Source of the DNA: Mangifera indica
Lineage: Eukaryota; Streptophyta; Magnoliopsida; Sapindales; Anacardiaceae
DNA: 64,000 bases
Reading direction: 5' to 3'
Assembly (NCBI RefSeq): GCF_011075055.1
Contig: NC_058154.1
Span: 4,258,501-4,322,500, forward strand
This document shows, one piece after another, positions 1 to 12,519 of this stretch; within the stretch, counting starts at the first letter, position 1; each line of letters begins with the position of its first letter. The translations under genes and the position numbers were made by a program. Under the pieces are notes generated by a model. The model ran no database searches, had not been told where the DNA came from, and saw only the letters and a program-made list of their open reading frames with translations.

Positions 1-1029
1 GTATCTATCTGGACACAGACCAAGATTGACATCTACTAAGACATCATGGCCACTTGATTAGTAGATGTTAACGTGTTACTTCTTTTAACTTGTTAATGAT
101 ATGGTTACTTTTACAATTCAATCCTTTTGTCATACAATATTTATTTAAAGTTGAGGTATAGATTAAGTGTCTCCCTCAATACTCCCCGAATAATATAGAT
201 TGACTTTTGTTAATAACTATATAATATTAAATTGAGCATCAACTCAATTCTATTATGATTATAGATTTAATTGGTCATTGACATCTATTAATAGACCTAA
301 CTAAGATACCAACTCTTGTGCTCAAGAGTGACAAATCTTTTATTGATCTACCATAACCTTCATACATATTATGATATGACCAATCACCACCTTTTTGACA
401 ATCCTTTGATCGGATTACATTGGGTTGATGTTAAACCATATTGATCTTTATACAAGATGGTTTGGTGACCTCAAATCTAAGGATCACATATATCTCTGTT
501 CACTAAGAGAATATTTTTTTATAAACACTAGAGTAACCATCCATATGAAATCCTTGTGGTGGGTCAGTCTAGTGAACACATTTACAATGTGCACCTATAT
601 GTTACATCAAGTTGTCAACAAACAATTTTGACATATGAGAATTGCTGTTATCTTTCGATAATATCGTTTAACACTATGATAATTTTATCATTATTATTTG
701 TGCCCTTGGTTATGATAACAATTATCTAATGTGTACATAAGGTTTTTATGGTCAAATGTTGAACACTGATCCCCTCATCACATTTCAATTATTCTTAAGG
801 CATTTGCCTAAACATATATTAATATGCTTTACAGACAAAGAAATGCCACTGAAAATTATAAATGTGATTTTCATCAATGAACTTGTATCTTTATTGGGAT
901 TGACTATAGAGCACTAACCCTAACATGGAGGAGCTCATCAGAATAAGAGCAACAAATGGAAACTATTTGGGGGTGAAATAAAAGTTTCAAAAAGTTTGGG
1001 GGCGGTTGCAAAAAAAAAATTAAAAAGTA
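1..1029. other. AT-rich intergenic DNA without a recognisable gene
   Basis: No reading frame here has recognisable protein similarity, and stops are dense in all frames. The moderately complex text between about 1 and 830 looks like old repeat DNA, perhaps LTR-derived, but I see no paired LTR, primer-binding site or target-site duplication, so I leave it unassigned. Confidence 0.5.
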
Positions 1030-1288
1030 TGAAACCCTAGATTTGATAGGAAAATGGGCATTTTTCAAACTTTGGGTGGGGAAAAATTGAAATTATTATA
1101 TTTTTAAACTTAGGAGGAAAAATATGATAAGTTTTTAGTTTTTTTTTTAAATATTTTTGTTAAATGATATTTTTACTTTTAATTTTAATAATGAATTTTA
1201 ACAAAATGGTAGATATTTGAATTTTTGAAAATTAATGAATTAGACTAAAGGTTTCACTAAACTTTGGATAGGAATAAGTCTTTTGGCC
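1030..1288. mobile_element. Probable truncated arm of the GGCC-ended palindromic family
   Basis: The right end reads as the inverse of the family terminus (GGCCAAAAGACTTATT on the minus strand, ending at 1288). The purine-rich interior resembles the right arms of the elements at 27-31 kb. No left end or target-site duplication can be matched, so this is called a fragment only. Confidence 0.35.
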
Positions 1289-1707
1289 TTCAATTAAATA
1301 TTATTTTATTTTTAATTTAAAATATCTAATCATATCATAATATATCAATATTTTTATATCTATATGTACCCATTATTATTGATTTAATATAGATTAAAAA
1401 TTAAATTGGTATAATTGCTACATCAAATTAAGCTTATATATTCAAAGAGAGACGGCGGTATTTGATATGGACATGAAAACCCACACATAGCAAGTGGGGG
1501 ATACAATTAAGTTGAAAATGGTGCAAATCAACTTGCTTTAAGCGTATCAAGCAAGGACATTGTCAAACCTAATTGTACATGTTACATCATGATTGACATA
1601 AATGGGATCCTTAGCCTTTGCCTTCTACCAAAATTAATTAATTAATATTTTTTCAATTTTACTTTCCTCTGAAGCAAAGAATTGTATTTGTAAATGCATA
1701 TTTTCAG

Positions 1708-4700
1708 GGGCCACGATTTATGAATCGGTGATTTTGGTTCGAAATCACCAGTTTACGATTAAAAAAAAATAGGAATACTAAATAAAAAATGTTATAGATT
1801 GGTTTGTAACCAGTTTAGAACTAATATTGAATCATCGATTCCGATTTATGGCCTCAGTTTAGAGCTAATATTGAATCGTCAGTTTCAATTCATGGTCTTG
1901 ATTTATTTTTTAATTAATAATTAAGAATAAAAAATAAAAAGACTTGGACTTAATTTTTCAATTAAGTTTTCTATGTATCCTCTTAGAGTTTAGAAAAATC
2001 AAAGCCTATGTATTTCTTTTATCTTCGCATACCAAATAGTCGGCGATACCCCCTTACCTTATCATTCACCTCCGCTATACCTCTTTACCTTATTATTCAC
2101 CTCCGCTTTCTTGACTACTAGTTCCTGTAATCAAACAATTCATAGTTAAATCAAAGGGTTCTCCATTGAAGTCCACTTTTATATCTTGCTAAAATAATTC
2201 GGCTCTTATCCAATTGTCCACGCATACGTGGGCTTTAATAGATTGATCGTCTCTCGTCCAATATATTGCCCCCTTGACTAAAAACTTATTCCACTGTGAC
2301 AATTGATGTCGGTGCTACTAGGAGTTGTTTAGTAATAGCTACTAATGTTGGAAAGGTTTATGTATGTCAACTTCACTATTCTATAACTGAAAAGTCTTTA
2401 CCTATATTACTATCATCAAACACAAAAGTACTGGTTAGAGAAATTTCAAGCTCCGAGGCGGAGCTTGATATTTCTCTCGGTTTTTTGTCCCTTTTGCATC
2501 ATAATACGATCATCATAACTAATATTTTGAGTTAGTGATGGGGCAATAGGTGGTAGAGAGAAAAACGAACTACCTTGGTTACTATAAATTAATGAATATT
2601 TAACATAAATTTTTTTAATTAAATTCATGATAGTAATTATAGCTAATGAGATATTAACTTCATCATCGTCATCATCTAATTGCATGTATTCATAATATAA
2701 TATTAAATAATTTATAAGATCATCTAATTTAAACCTAGGATTAAAAAAAAACAATAAGAAAAATTTCTGAAATTTTTTTATAGTAATTTAACTATTTTGT
2801 TTTCATTAAAAAATAGCTTCTTTTAAAATAACATATTTTTTAACCTCTTGTAAAACCCTAATAATATTAAGGGTTTCATTTAAAAACAAATGAGAAGTGA
2901 GATAATAAACCCCATTCAAAGTATAAGTTGTATTATTAAAATTTCTTAAAACATCTAAAATTGTCTTAGAAATATCCCAATGCTAGAGATACAACGTAAC
3001 TTGTGGTACATTTTATGAAATAAATGTGTACAATAATTCTTTATAATTAAAAGACTCGTTGAGTAATTCATATGTTAAATTTTAACGAGTCGACAATATC
3101 TTTAAAAAATCTTTTTGATCTTTTATTATGTATTTTATAAAATTTACCTAATTCTTTTATCGTTTGAGAGTGTGTCCATAAAAATGAAATTGTTGTTTTT
3201 ATTAGACTAATAAATTATTAAAATATATTAAACTATCATGTACACATAAATTTAACATATGATATACATATCTAATATGAAAAAATCTATTACCTAAATT
3301 AGGCTTACAAATTTTTGTTAAAACAATAATTGAGGTCGTATTTGCAATTACATTATCAAATAAAATTGAAAAAATTTTAAAAACTAATATATAATATTCT
3401 AATTTTTTTAATTAATTTATAAATATTATTGGTCCTATGTTACTCATTAAACACCCTAAATGCTAAAATTTTTTTTTGTAATTTAAATTTATTATCTATC
3501 CAATGATAAGTTATACTCATATAAGAGTGAACTTGTCAGTGGTTACTCCAAATATCATTACATATAAACACATGTCTATTTAAATTTGTAAATAATTGAA
3601 TTAATTTTTTTAAAATTTTTTATATAAACCTAATAACGATCTTTTTAATGTATTTCTACAAATAGTTTTATATACAAGATTTAATGCATTTTTAAAATAA
3701 TTAGTAAAATCTAAATTTTCATCAAGACTAAATGCTAAGTAATCTATTGTTACCATTTTTGCAAATTTTTTTTTACTTATATTATCACTATAAATAAATA
3801 GAGATTTATGTGGAGAACCGTATTCGGTTATTTGTATTTGACCTCTGTTTTGTCCAATTTTTTTTCTAGATACTTCGACTCCAAGTGTTTTTTGAATGTT
3901 TCATATCCACCTTCTTGTCTGAATTTATAAATTTGTTTACAACAATTACAAGCAACTTCAAAATTACCATTTCTTTTTGTATTTTGTTGAAATAAATTTT
4001 GAAAATATTGGAGGTAAGAACTTTTTCTGGGTGTTGTTCCATCTCCACTTATTGTTATTGTTGTTAGTCCACTTCCACATATTGATTTCCACTTTCTTAT
4101 GTTGAAAACTCTTTTATAAAATGATCTTCATCCACATTTGATGTATATAAATATTAATTAAATCTTCTATTACGTGAAAAATTTTACTACTTACTATTTT
4201 TTTATAATAAATAAAATTAATTATATAAAATAAATTATATAATTAATTATGAAAGATAATAATAATAGATAATAAATAAAATTAATTATAGAGATACATT
4301 TTATAATTAATTATGAAATTATACAATAAAACATAATAATAATAATTAAATTATAGAAATTAAAATTGGAATTGATAAAAATAAAGAGAGAATTTAATTA
4401 AAAGATTGAGAGAGTATTGAGAATTGACAGAATGAGAACTGAGAATAAATAAAAAAGAGAGTTTAAAGATTAAGTGAGTATTTATAAGTAAAATGTTATA
4501 TAAAAAATTAAAAATTAAAAAAAAATAATAGGCCTGGCCATATATTTTGCAAAGGCTGTAGAGCAACCTTTGCAAAATTTGTGGGAGACTGTTATGGTCC
4601 CTTGCAAATTTATACTTTTTTAATTAAAAAAATAAAAAAAATTTAATCATTTTTATTTAAAATTAATAAATATTTTTAATTGAATTATTGAACTACCGGT

Positions 4701-4875
4701 TCATAAATCTGTGAATGATAATTCGACAGTTAAAAAAAGAAAAACTTGAACCAAAAAGTCAAAATCATATTTTGGTTTTGGTTTTGGCTCAGGTTGATTT
4801 TGGTTCTGGTGGTTTCAGTTTTACACGGGTCGGTTCTGGTTCGATGCATGAGCCAAACCGACCCATGGCCAAGGC
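1708..4875 (-). mobile_element. hAT-superfamily DNA transposon, decayed
   Basis: The segment carries a hAT transposase relic on the minus strand. Candidate 8-bp target-site duplications flank it (ATTTTCAG at 1700-1707, TATTTCAG at 4876-4883; 6 of 8 identical). Near the ends lies an inverted pair: ATTTATGAATCGGT at about 1717 and, on the other strand, ATTTATGAACCGGT at about 4695. An 8-bp TSD and a BED-finger transposase are standard for hAT. The exact termini are uncertain because the outermost bases match poorly. Confidence 0.6.
2130..4060 (-). pseudogene. hAT transposase (zinc finger BED, Ac/RICESLEEPER type), pseudogene
   Basis: Reading the minus strand from about 4060 downward gives a BED-type zinc finger (ACNCCKQ, then GGYETFKKHL with its histidine) at 3995-3880. 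Next come blocks typical of hAT transposases: DIWSNH near 3550, WIDNKF near 3500, SILFDN near 3360, and CKPNLG and HMLNLCVHD near 3300-3220. Toward 2220 a C-terminal DERRSI-like stretch corresponds to the RNILDERR region. In-frame stops and frameshifts occur throughout, so no functional protein is encoded. The frames at 2296-2535 (+) and 2446-2754 (-) are fragments or shadows of it. Assignment to hAT is firm; which lineage is a guess. Confidence 0.8.
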
Positions 4876-5184
4876 TATTTCAGTGAATGAAAATAAAAAT
4901 AGTTGAATTATAAGATAGGCTTTTAAGATTGGTACAACTATTATAGGAAAGTCTATGTCAATTTTATTAGTGTTTTTTCCATGTAAGATTAGTAGAGCAA
5001 TAATGTTTGTATGTTAATAAATATTGTTCATTTGTGTCAATATAATCCTTTATTTATTAGATAAAAAGGTATGACTATATCAATAAAACTATGAGTAGTT
5101 GTATAATTGCATGAAGTGTTGATTACTATCTCATTAAGGTATGAGTAGAGATGAAATAAAATTTCAAAATTATAGGAGATAAGT

Positions 5185-6165
5185 CAGGTAGAGGATGTTA
5201 AATGAAATATTAGATAATTATAGAGGATTAAAGAAATATTAGAAAAATATGAGAGACATTTTGATACTAAACATTGTAAGAAGGTTTTGAATAAAATGTT
5301 AGGAATAAATACATATATTTTGATATGAGACAACATATGAGGTTTTAAATGAAATGTTAGATAATTATAAGGGGTTAAATAAAATGTTAGATAATTATAT
5401 GGGGTTAAATAAAATGTTAAAAAATATAAGGGCATTCAGATATTAAACATTGTAAAACGATTTTAAATGAAATTTTAAGAGTAGATAGATACATTTTGAT
5501 ACAAAACAACATATGAGGTTGTTAAATGAAATGTTAGATAATTATAGGAGGTTAAAAAAATATTATAAAATATAGAGGTATTTTGATAGAAAACATTATA
5601 AGACGGTTTTAAATGAAATGTTAGAAGTAAATAGATTTATTACGATACAAGACAACATATGAGAATGTTAAATGAAATGTTAAATAATTATAGGGGATTC
5701 AATGAAATGTTAGAAAAATATGGGGTATTTTGATGTTAAATATTGTAAGTTGGTTTTAAATAAAATATTATGAGTAGATAAATGCATTTCGATACAAGAC
5801 AACATAAAATGATGTTAAATAAAATGCTAGATAATTATAGGGGATTAAATGAAATGTTAGAAAAATATGGGGGTATTTTGATATTAAACATTATAAGACG
5901 GTTTTAAATAAAATGTTAGGAATAAATAGATGTATTTCGATATAAGACAACATATGAAGGTGTTAAATGAAATGTTAGACAATTATAAGAGTTTAAATGA
6001 AATTTAGAAAAATATTGGGGGCATTTTGATATTAAACGTTGTAGGACATTTTTAAATTAAATGTTAAGAATAGATAGATGTATATCAATACAAGACAACA
6101 TATGATAATATTAAATAAAATATTAGATAATTATAGTGGGGTTAAATAAAATGTTAAAAAAATAT
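5185..6165. repeat. Degenerate tandem array, about 147-bp unit
   Basis: The anchor ACAACATA recurs near 5330, 5509, 5656, 5801, 5948 and 6097. Spacing is 145-149 bp except the first step (179 bp), where an internal GTTAAATGAAATGTTAGATA-like sub-unit is repeated once more. Units are AT-rich and diverged. The array ends right before the MULE transposase relic, so it may be that element's subterminal repeat. Confidence 0.85.
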
Positions 6166-6179
6166 GGGAGAACTGGTTG

Positions 6180-7860
6180 GGACAATAAGAAGAAGAAGAA
6201 ATTAGTGAAGTGAAAAAAGAATCTGATTGATAACACTTGATTGATTTTAATAATGATGCATTCTATATTGCTGATGAATGGGCTTATAGAGACAAAGAGA
6301 GGGTTCCCGATTGAGGTGACTTTGAGGGGAACAAAATGACTAATATTCCTCTTGATAAGGCATAATCTGAGGATATGTCACCTGTTATCTGTGATATAAA
6401 TAGTTTATAGCTTGAAGATTCTATTATGGGTGGCAAAATTATTCAGAACCATTTTTTGACAATGTTCCACTAATCCATTTAAGTGCCTTTCTAATTTTTT
6501 TTCATGGCCTTTAACATCATTAAGTGATGCATGATCGATCTGAGAAGGGAATACTATAAAACTTGGTGACATTTTTCATGACAAACAACATTTAAAAGAT
6601 GTTGTAAACTAATTTGCCTTGGAGAAAAGATTTCAATATAGAGTGCATAAGTCTAACATGAGACGATGGAAGATTAAGTGTTATGATGAAAAATACCAAT
6701 GGTATCTAACAGGAAGCAGAATCAAATCCAATCAAGTCTTCTGAATTGGTAAAATGAATTCAACTCATACATGTTCAGTTGATCAGATAATGCCACATCA
6801 TAAACAAGTTGGGGCTTGGGCTTTAGGTCAATTAATGAGGTCAAAGTTTGTGTTGATTGATCGAATTTATCACTATAAAGAGATATTTATTGACATCGCT
6901 GATAAGTATAAAATTGACATTTCATATTGGCATGTTTGGTAAGTAAGAAATTGGGTTTTAAATTCACTGAGAGGCTCGTCACAAGAATCATTTATCCTTT
7001 TACCTGATTATTGCTACAATTTAGAGTGTATTAATCCGAGAACTATGACAACTATAAAAATAGATGATGAACATCTATTTAAGCATTTTTTCATGGTATT
7101 AGGATATTTTGTCTATGCATTTAAACAATGTATTTGACCTATTATTTACATTGACACTGTTTTCCTTAAAAGTTGATATTTTGGACATTTATTCCTTGCG
7201 ATGGGCCTCAATAGTAATAACCAGATATACCGAATTGCTTTTAATGTCAGTAAAAAAGAAGATCATAACACATAGTGTTGGTTTTTAACGAAGGTTAAAG
7301 AAGGCACCAATGAAATCCCAGATTTGGCAATAATCTCGGATTATTATCATGTTATATACTCTACAATGGTTTAAGTTTTTCAAGATGTACATCATGGGTA
7401 TTGTTGTCATCACCTTCTCTATAACAAACGATCAAAGTATAAATACGACTCATAGGTAATGTGTTTATACATGTATAAACTTTTTATACCGTTTTACATT
7501 TTATAAATTTCGCTAATGAAGTGCTCATATTATGTATAAACTCATAGGTTATGTGTTTATATTGGAAAGTCATAAAGTCATATATAAAGGCAGATTTTGA
7601 GGCTATGATGATATCTCTTGATACGGTGCATCTTCAAGCTGGGCTTACCTACGTGAGGTGGGGTTTCATAGATGGAGTATAACATATTTTTCGGGGCATC
7701 GGTATAACATAATGACAACTAACATAGGTTGTCATTATGTTGAAGGCTGTGTGCTTAGAGGTTTGCCTAATTACAAATGTTCGGTATCAGTATTAGTGAA
7801 TACATGGGTATTATGGACTTTAATGAACTGTCTTGTACATGTAAGAAGTTTTAGCTTTCA
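6180..7860 (+). pseudogene. MULE (MuDR) transposase, pseudogene
   Basis: Plus-strand text matches plant Mutator-like transposases. It contains STHTCSVDQI and ALGQLMRSKF (6760-6850), NSLRGSSQESF and LLPDYCYNLE (6960-7030), the first catalytic region YIDTVFLKS (about 7148-7172), FGHLFLAMGL (7185-7205), the second catalytic region AIISDYYHVIYSTMV (7328-7372), HHGYCCHHL (about 7390) and the late HRYNIMTTN block (7688-7715). Several stops and frameshifts break it, and the text after 7730 no longer aligns with the family. The element lies tail-to-tail with a DUF1985-like frame on the other strand. A functional enzyme is excluded; family assignment is strong. Confidence 0.85.
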
Positions 7861-7867
7861 TGAATTC

Positions 7868-9190
7868 CTATGTGGAGTGATCAGTAGCATGGTCCTTAAC
7901 CCTAGGAAAATGTGTAGTCTCGATGGTTGGGGTCTCAACAACAAGGGGACATGTAGTATGCTTTGTAACGGAGGGCTGAATGAGCTTATCAGGTGTCTCA
8001 AGACTAGCAGTTTGTATATCAATAGGTGGCATCATCAAAGATGGTCCATCTCTTACCAATGGAGGCATCGAAGAGGATGAAAAGGAATGCGAATCCAGCA
8101 TACCCATGTACAAAATAATGTTAGCATACTATGGTCTAGCCTCCTCAATCGGTGACGATTGGAGCTAGAAAGTGACATCATCCTATTTATTTAGATATAT
8201 AATTCAACCTATTTGCAATAATCAATGTATCAATTAACTAATTAATTAACAATTACATACCATATCACCAGTGAAAATAGTTCCCATATAACTCCAACGA
8301 GGAACATCTCGCATATGTCACCTGAACATCCGTGGAGATGCATAGACATCAACCAAGTCTACCCAATTATACTAGGTGTCGATTGTCTCATATATATAAT
8401 ACTGCAATGTAAATATGAATGATTAAATTTAATTAATTCTTTTTTTTTTGGCCAATCAATATAGATAATCAACAAATATACACTTACCTAGAATGTAATA
8501 GAAATTCGTAGGTGTTATATCTATGCATGTCAGACATTTGGTTGGAGTAGATTCTGTCACTTTCTTGAGAAATCGATTCAAACATCGTCTCTCACACCAT
8601 AACACCTTAGGGATAGGAATAAAATCTATCCAAATGATCAACCAATTGGAGATACTCTGCATATACCTTCTTTCATTAATCATTTCCCAATAACACCATA
8701 TGTAAACAATACAACAAGGCCATTTTGACGATGTCGATATCATTATCCCCTTATAGCCTAGTCAAGAAAACACACTTTACATCATAATATTACACCTCAT
8801 ATCCTTAAAAATAGTATCCCTAATCCTATGTCTAGATCCGCATAGAATATATGATAAAGGTGTAATGATCTGACTGAATGATAACCTAGTCATGAGTGCA
8901 AACTCAAATGGGCATAATCTCACATTAACCCTATCTACCCTAAACCAAAACTCATCACTACTTAAGCCTTGATATAACTATCGTAGTAAAAATGAGTGCA
9001 ACAATACTACACTAAACTTGGTGTATGGTAATTGAAGGAGATGACCAAAGCATGTCCTCTCAAATAACAACAGTTGCTTCGATGTCAATGTAGATCTAAT
9101 CTTCGAGACTGCGGTTCATTGGACATGACATGTTAGCTCTGCTTGGAAGTGTCTTGACTCATTTGGGATTCTTAATTTGTCCTCGCCACG
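7868..9190 (-). pseudogene. DUF1985/Ulp1-type MULE accessory protein, pseudogene
   Basis: From about 9180 downward the minus strand reads RTCFGHLLQLPYTKFS, then VVLLHSFLLR, SSDEFWFRVDRVNVRL and FEFALMTRLS, the layout of the DUF1985 domain found N-terminal to Ulp1-like proteases carried by plant MULEs. A further open stretch (8743-8456) and a short tail (8113-7868) continue it. No Ulp1 His-Asp-Cys catalytic core can be seen, and there are stops between the pieces. The gene converges with the MULE transposase relic, so both probably belonged to one Kaonashi-like element. Domain naming is from memory of the family. Confidence 0.6.
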
Positions 9191-9243
9191 TTTTCTTTTA
9201 TGAGAAATATATTGCTAAAAATATTTAAAGTTTATAAGAATTT

Positions 9244-9322
<79 letters not shown>
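9244..9322. repeat. (TA)n microsatellite
   Basis: About 78 bp of pure TA dinucleotide repeats separate the MULE relic from the 60-bp array. Confidence 0.98.
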
Positions 9323-9328
<6 letters not shown>

Positions 9329-9339
9329 GATAGAAATGA

Positions 9340-11500
9340 CAAATATAGAAAAAAATAGATCTAAAATTCAAAAACTATATGTTGGAATACTCTAGAATGA
9401 TAAAAATTAAAAAATTGAATGAAAATTCAAACATTACATGTGAAAAGACCCTAGATTTGGAAAAATAAAAATATTGTACTAAAATTTGAAAACTACATAT
9501 CTAAAAACTTTAAAATGTCAAATATAAAAAAAAAATAGAACTAAAATTCGAAAACTATATATAAAAATATCTTAAACTGTCAAAAACTGAAAAATCACTT
9601 AGAAATTCAAAAATTACAAGTTGAAATACTATAGAATAACAAAAATAATAAAACAAATGTTGAAATACCTTGAAATGATAAAAATCAAAAAATCAATTTG
9701 AAATTCAAAAAGTATATATCAAAATACCCTAGAATGATAATAATAAAAAAATAGGACTAAAATTCGAAAATTACAGTCCAAAAACCTTAAAATAACAAAT
9801 ATCAGAAAATGAAACTGAAATTAGAAAATTACACATTAAAATACTTTAAAATGTCAAAAACTAAAAAATCGTTTAGAAGTTCAAAAATTACAAATTGAAA
9901 TACTCTAGAATGACAAAAATAAAAAAACAGACATGAATTCCAAAAACTAAACCTTCAAATACTTTAGAATGATAAAAACCAAAAAATCGATTTGAAATTT
10001 GAAAAATATATGTTAAAATACCTTAGAATGACAACAATAAGAAAACAGGATTAAAATTTGAAAACAACATATTTAGAAACCTTGAAATGACGAACTGAAA
10101 TTTGAAAACTGCACATTGAAATACCCTAAAATGTTAACAACCAAAAAATCATTCGAAAACTCGAAAATTACAAGTTGAATTACCCTAGAATGACAAAAAT
10201 AAAAAACAGACTTGATTTCAAAAACTAAGTATTGAAATACTCTAGAATGACAAAAATAAAAAGACAGATATGAATTCTTAAAACTAAACATTCAAATACT
10301 CTAAAATGATAAAAACCAAAAAATCGATTTGAAATTTGAAAAATATATGTTAAAATACCTTAGAATGACAACAATAAGAAAACATGATTAAAATTTTACA
10401 TGTTTAGAAACCTTAAAATGATGAACTGAAATTTGAAAATTACACATTGAAAAACCATAGAATGTCAAAAACCAAAAAATCATTCGAAAATTTGAAAATT
10501 ATAAGTTGAATTACCCTAGAATGACAAAAATAAAAAACAGACCTAAATTTCGAAAACTAAGCATTGAAATACCCTGAAATGACAAAAACTAAAAAATAAA
10601 GCTAAAATTCCAACAATATAAGTCAAAATGTCCTAGAATAACAACAATCGAAAAACTGGACTAAAATTTGAAACTGCACGTCCAAAAACTTAAAATGACA
10701 AATATAAAAAAACAGAACTGAAATTCGAAAATTATACGTTAAAATACCATAAAATATCAAAAACTAAAAAATCACTTGAAAATTTAAAAATTACAAATCG
10801 AAATATCCTAAAACAATAAACATAAAAAAACAACCCTAAATTTCGAAAACTAAACATTGAAATACTCTGAAATGATAAAAACTAAAAAATCGGTCTAAAA
10901 TTTGAAAAGCACATGTAGAAATACCGTAGAATGATAACAATTAAAAAATTGGACTAAAATTTGAAAATTATACGTCTAAAAACTTTAAAATGACAAATAT
11001 CAAAAAACATAACTAAAATTCAAAAATTACACATTGAAATACTCTAGAATGTCAAAAACTGAAAAATCTCTTGAAAATCCAAAAAGTATGAGTTGAAATA
11101 TCCCAAAAAGACAAAAAATAAAAAAACAGATTTGAATTTTAAAAATTAAATGTTAAAATAGCTTAGAAACAAAAAAACCAAAATATTGATTTGAAATTCA
11201 AAAATAACATAAGAAAACAGGTCTAGAAAGCATAAAAATAAATAAATAAACTTGAAATTTAAAAACTACACGTCAAAGAACCCTAAAGCAGGAAAACAGA
11301 TATGAAATTCGAAAACTACAACTTGAAATAGCTTAGTATGACAAAAATTGAAAAATCAATTTGAAATTTGATAATTACATTGTAAAACAGGAAAGCGCAA
11401 AAATAAAAAAACATACCTCAATTTCGAAAACTACATGTTGAAGAACCCTAAAACAGTAAAACGGATATAAAATTCGAAAACTACACGTCGACATACCATA
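9340..11500. repeat. Degenerate tandem array, about 60-bp monomer with higher-order repeat
   Basis: Roughly 36 diverged monomers carry the pattern TAGAATGACAAAAAT, then AAAATTCGAAAACTACA. A higher-order copy is visible: the block containing TGTTAAAATACCTTAGAATG occurs at 10011 and again at 10349, a shift of 338 bp with much higher identity than between neighbouring monomers. The same monomer appears in reverse orientation at 22975-23545. The array runs directly into an element end at 11500-12345, so it is probably the element's internal array. Confidence 0.85.
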
Positions 11501-12345
11501 GGAGTGGAAAACTATCGGTTTTCCCCCTTATATATATTTTCTACTCTCATATAGGTTCTATAGTTTCCTTTGCCCCTTTAATAATTTTCTAATCTCCCAT
11601 AGGTCCTATAGTTTTAAAAAATTAAATTCCCCCACCCCCTATATTCCTCCATGTTCCATGGATCACCCCGGGTTACTGTACAATTAACCTCTCCCCCCAA
11701 GGGTTTCCCTCACTCTCCCCCGATCCTAACTATTTCAAAAATTAAACTTTCCCCCCATCCCGCGTGGCGTCATTCCAACCCGGGAGAGATTTATTCACCC
11801 CGAGGAAGCTTAGGGTCCCCCAGGGTGGATCTCTGGTGGAACTAACCCATTTTTCAGTCCAAAATATCATTTCAACCTTTAATTTCAACACAAATAAAAT
11901 CTATACATCTCATAACACAATAGCCCTAAAAAATTTCAATAAAACAACTAAAAATAAAACATTTTTTGTATTATTCAAAATCAAAATTTTAAACATTTAA
12001 CGCTCAAAATCTTCATCAAATTGCAATAATCATAATAATAAATTGATTGAAAAAAGAATATGAATGATGTACTAACCTTTTTTGCTATTTTTAATTGTCT
12101 TGAAAATATGAAAAGTCAATGAAAATCCAAAGAAAATGAACAAACGCTAAGCCATGGGAGACCTGTGAATTTTTTTTTTAATTTCAACAATGATTCATGG
12201 GAAATTTGGGTAGGAATATAAATTATTTTTTTATATATAAGGGTATTTTGGTCGTTACTGCTAAATAAGGTATTTTTGCTTAATTTTTAAATTTTGAGGC
12301 AATTTTCTTTGGCCCCTATTGTTTTGGCAAGTCATTTAATTTCCC
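11500..12345 (-). mobile_element. Terminal region of a non-autonomous DNA element (copy 1)
   Basis: The reverse complement begins GGGAAATTAAATGACTTGCC at about 12345 and runs through a C-rich block (11620-11830) into the 60-bp array. The same order of blocks (terminus, C/G-rich block, array) occurs in the opposite orientation at 22136-23545. Shared marks include GGTTAGTACAT-like text beside an AAGAAGG motif. The type of terminus suggests a MULE, but no transposase or TSD is visible. The two overlapping frames at 11651-12000 are not coding. Confidence 0.6.
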
Positions 12346-12519
12346 TAATAAAAGAAAGAGTGGATTTTAAGCAAAAAATAACCATTTGATCCAGTTGTAA
12401 GTTTCAAGCAAACAACAGTAACTGATATCTGCCAGACAAACTGCAAAAGCTGTCATAGCTCGTCCCTCACAGTCTCTCTCAATGGCCAGTGACCACAAAC
12501 ACTTCGTTTAATCTCTTCT

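Noticed and set aside
9244..9322. A possible CRISPR-like or functional array
   Set aside because: It is a simple TA microsatellite; none of the arrays in the window has unique spacers between constant repeats.
11651..12000. Proline-rich open frames in a C-rich region
   Set aside because: The block recurs, diverged and with frames broken, in the inverted copy at 22590-22870; it is element DNA.
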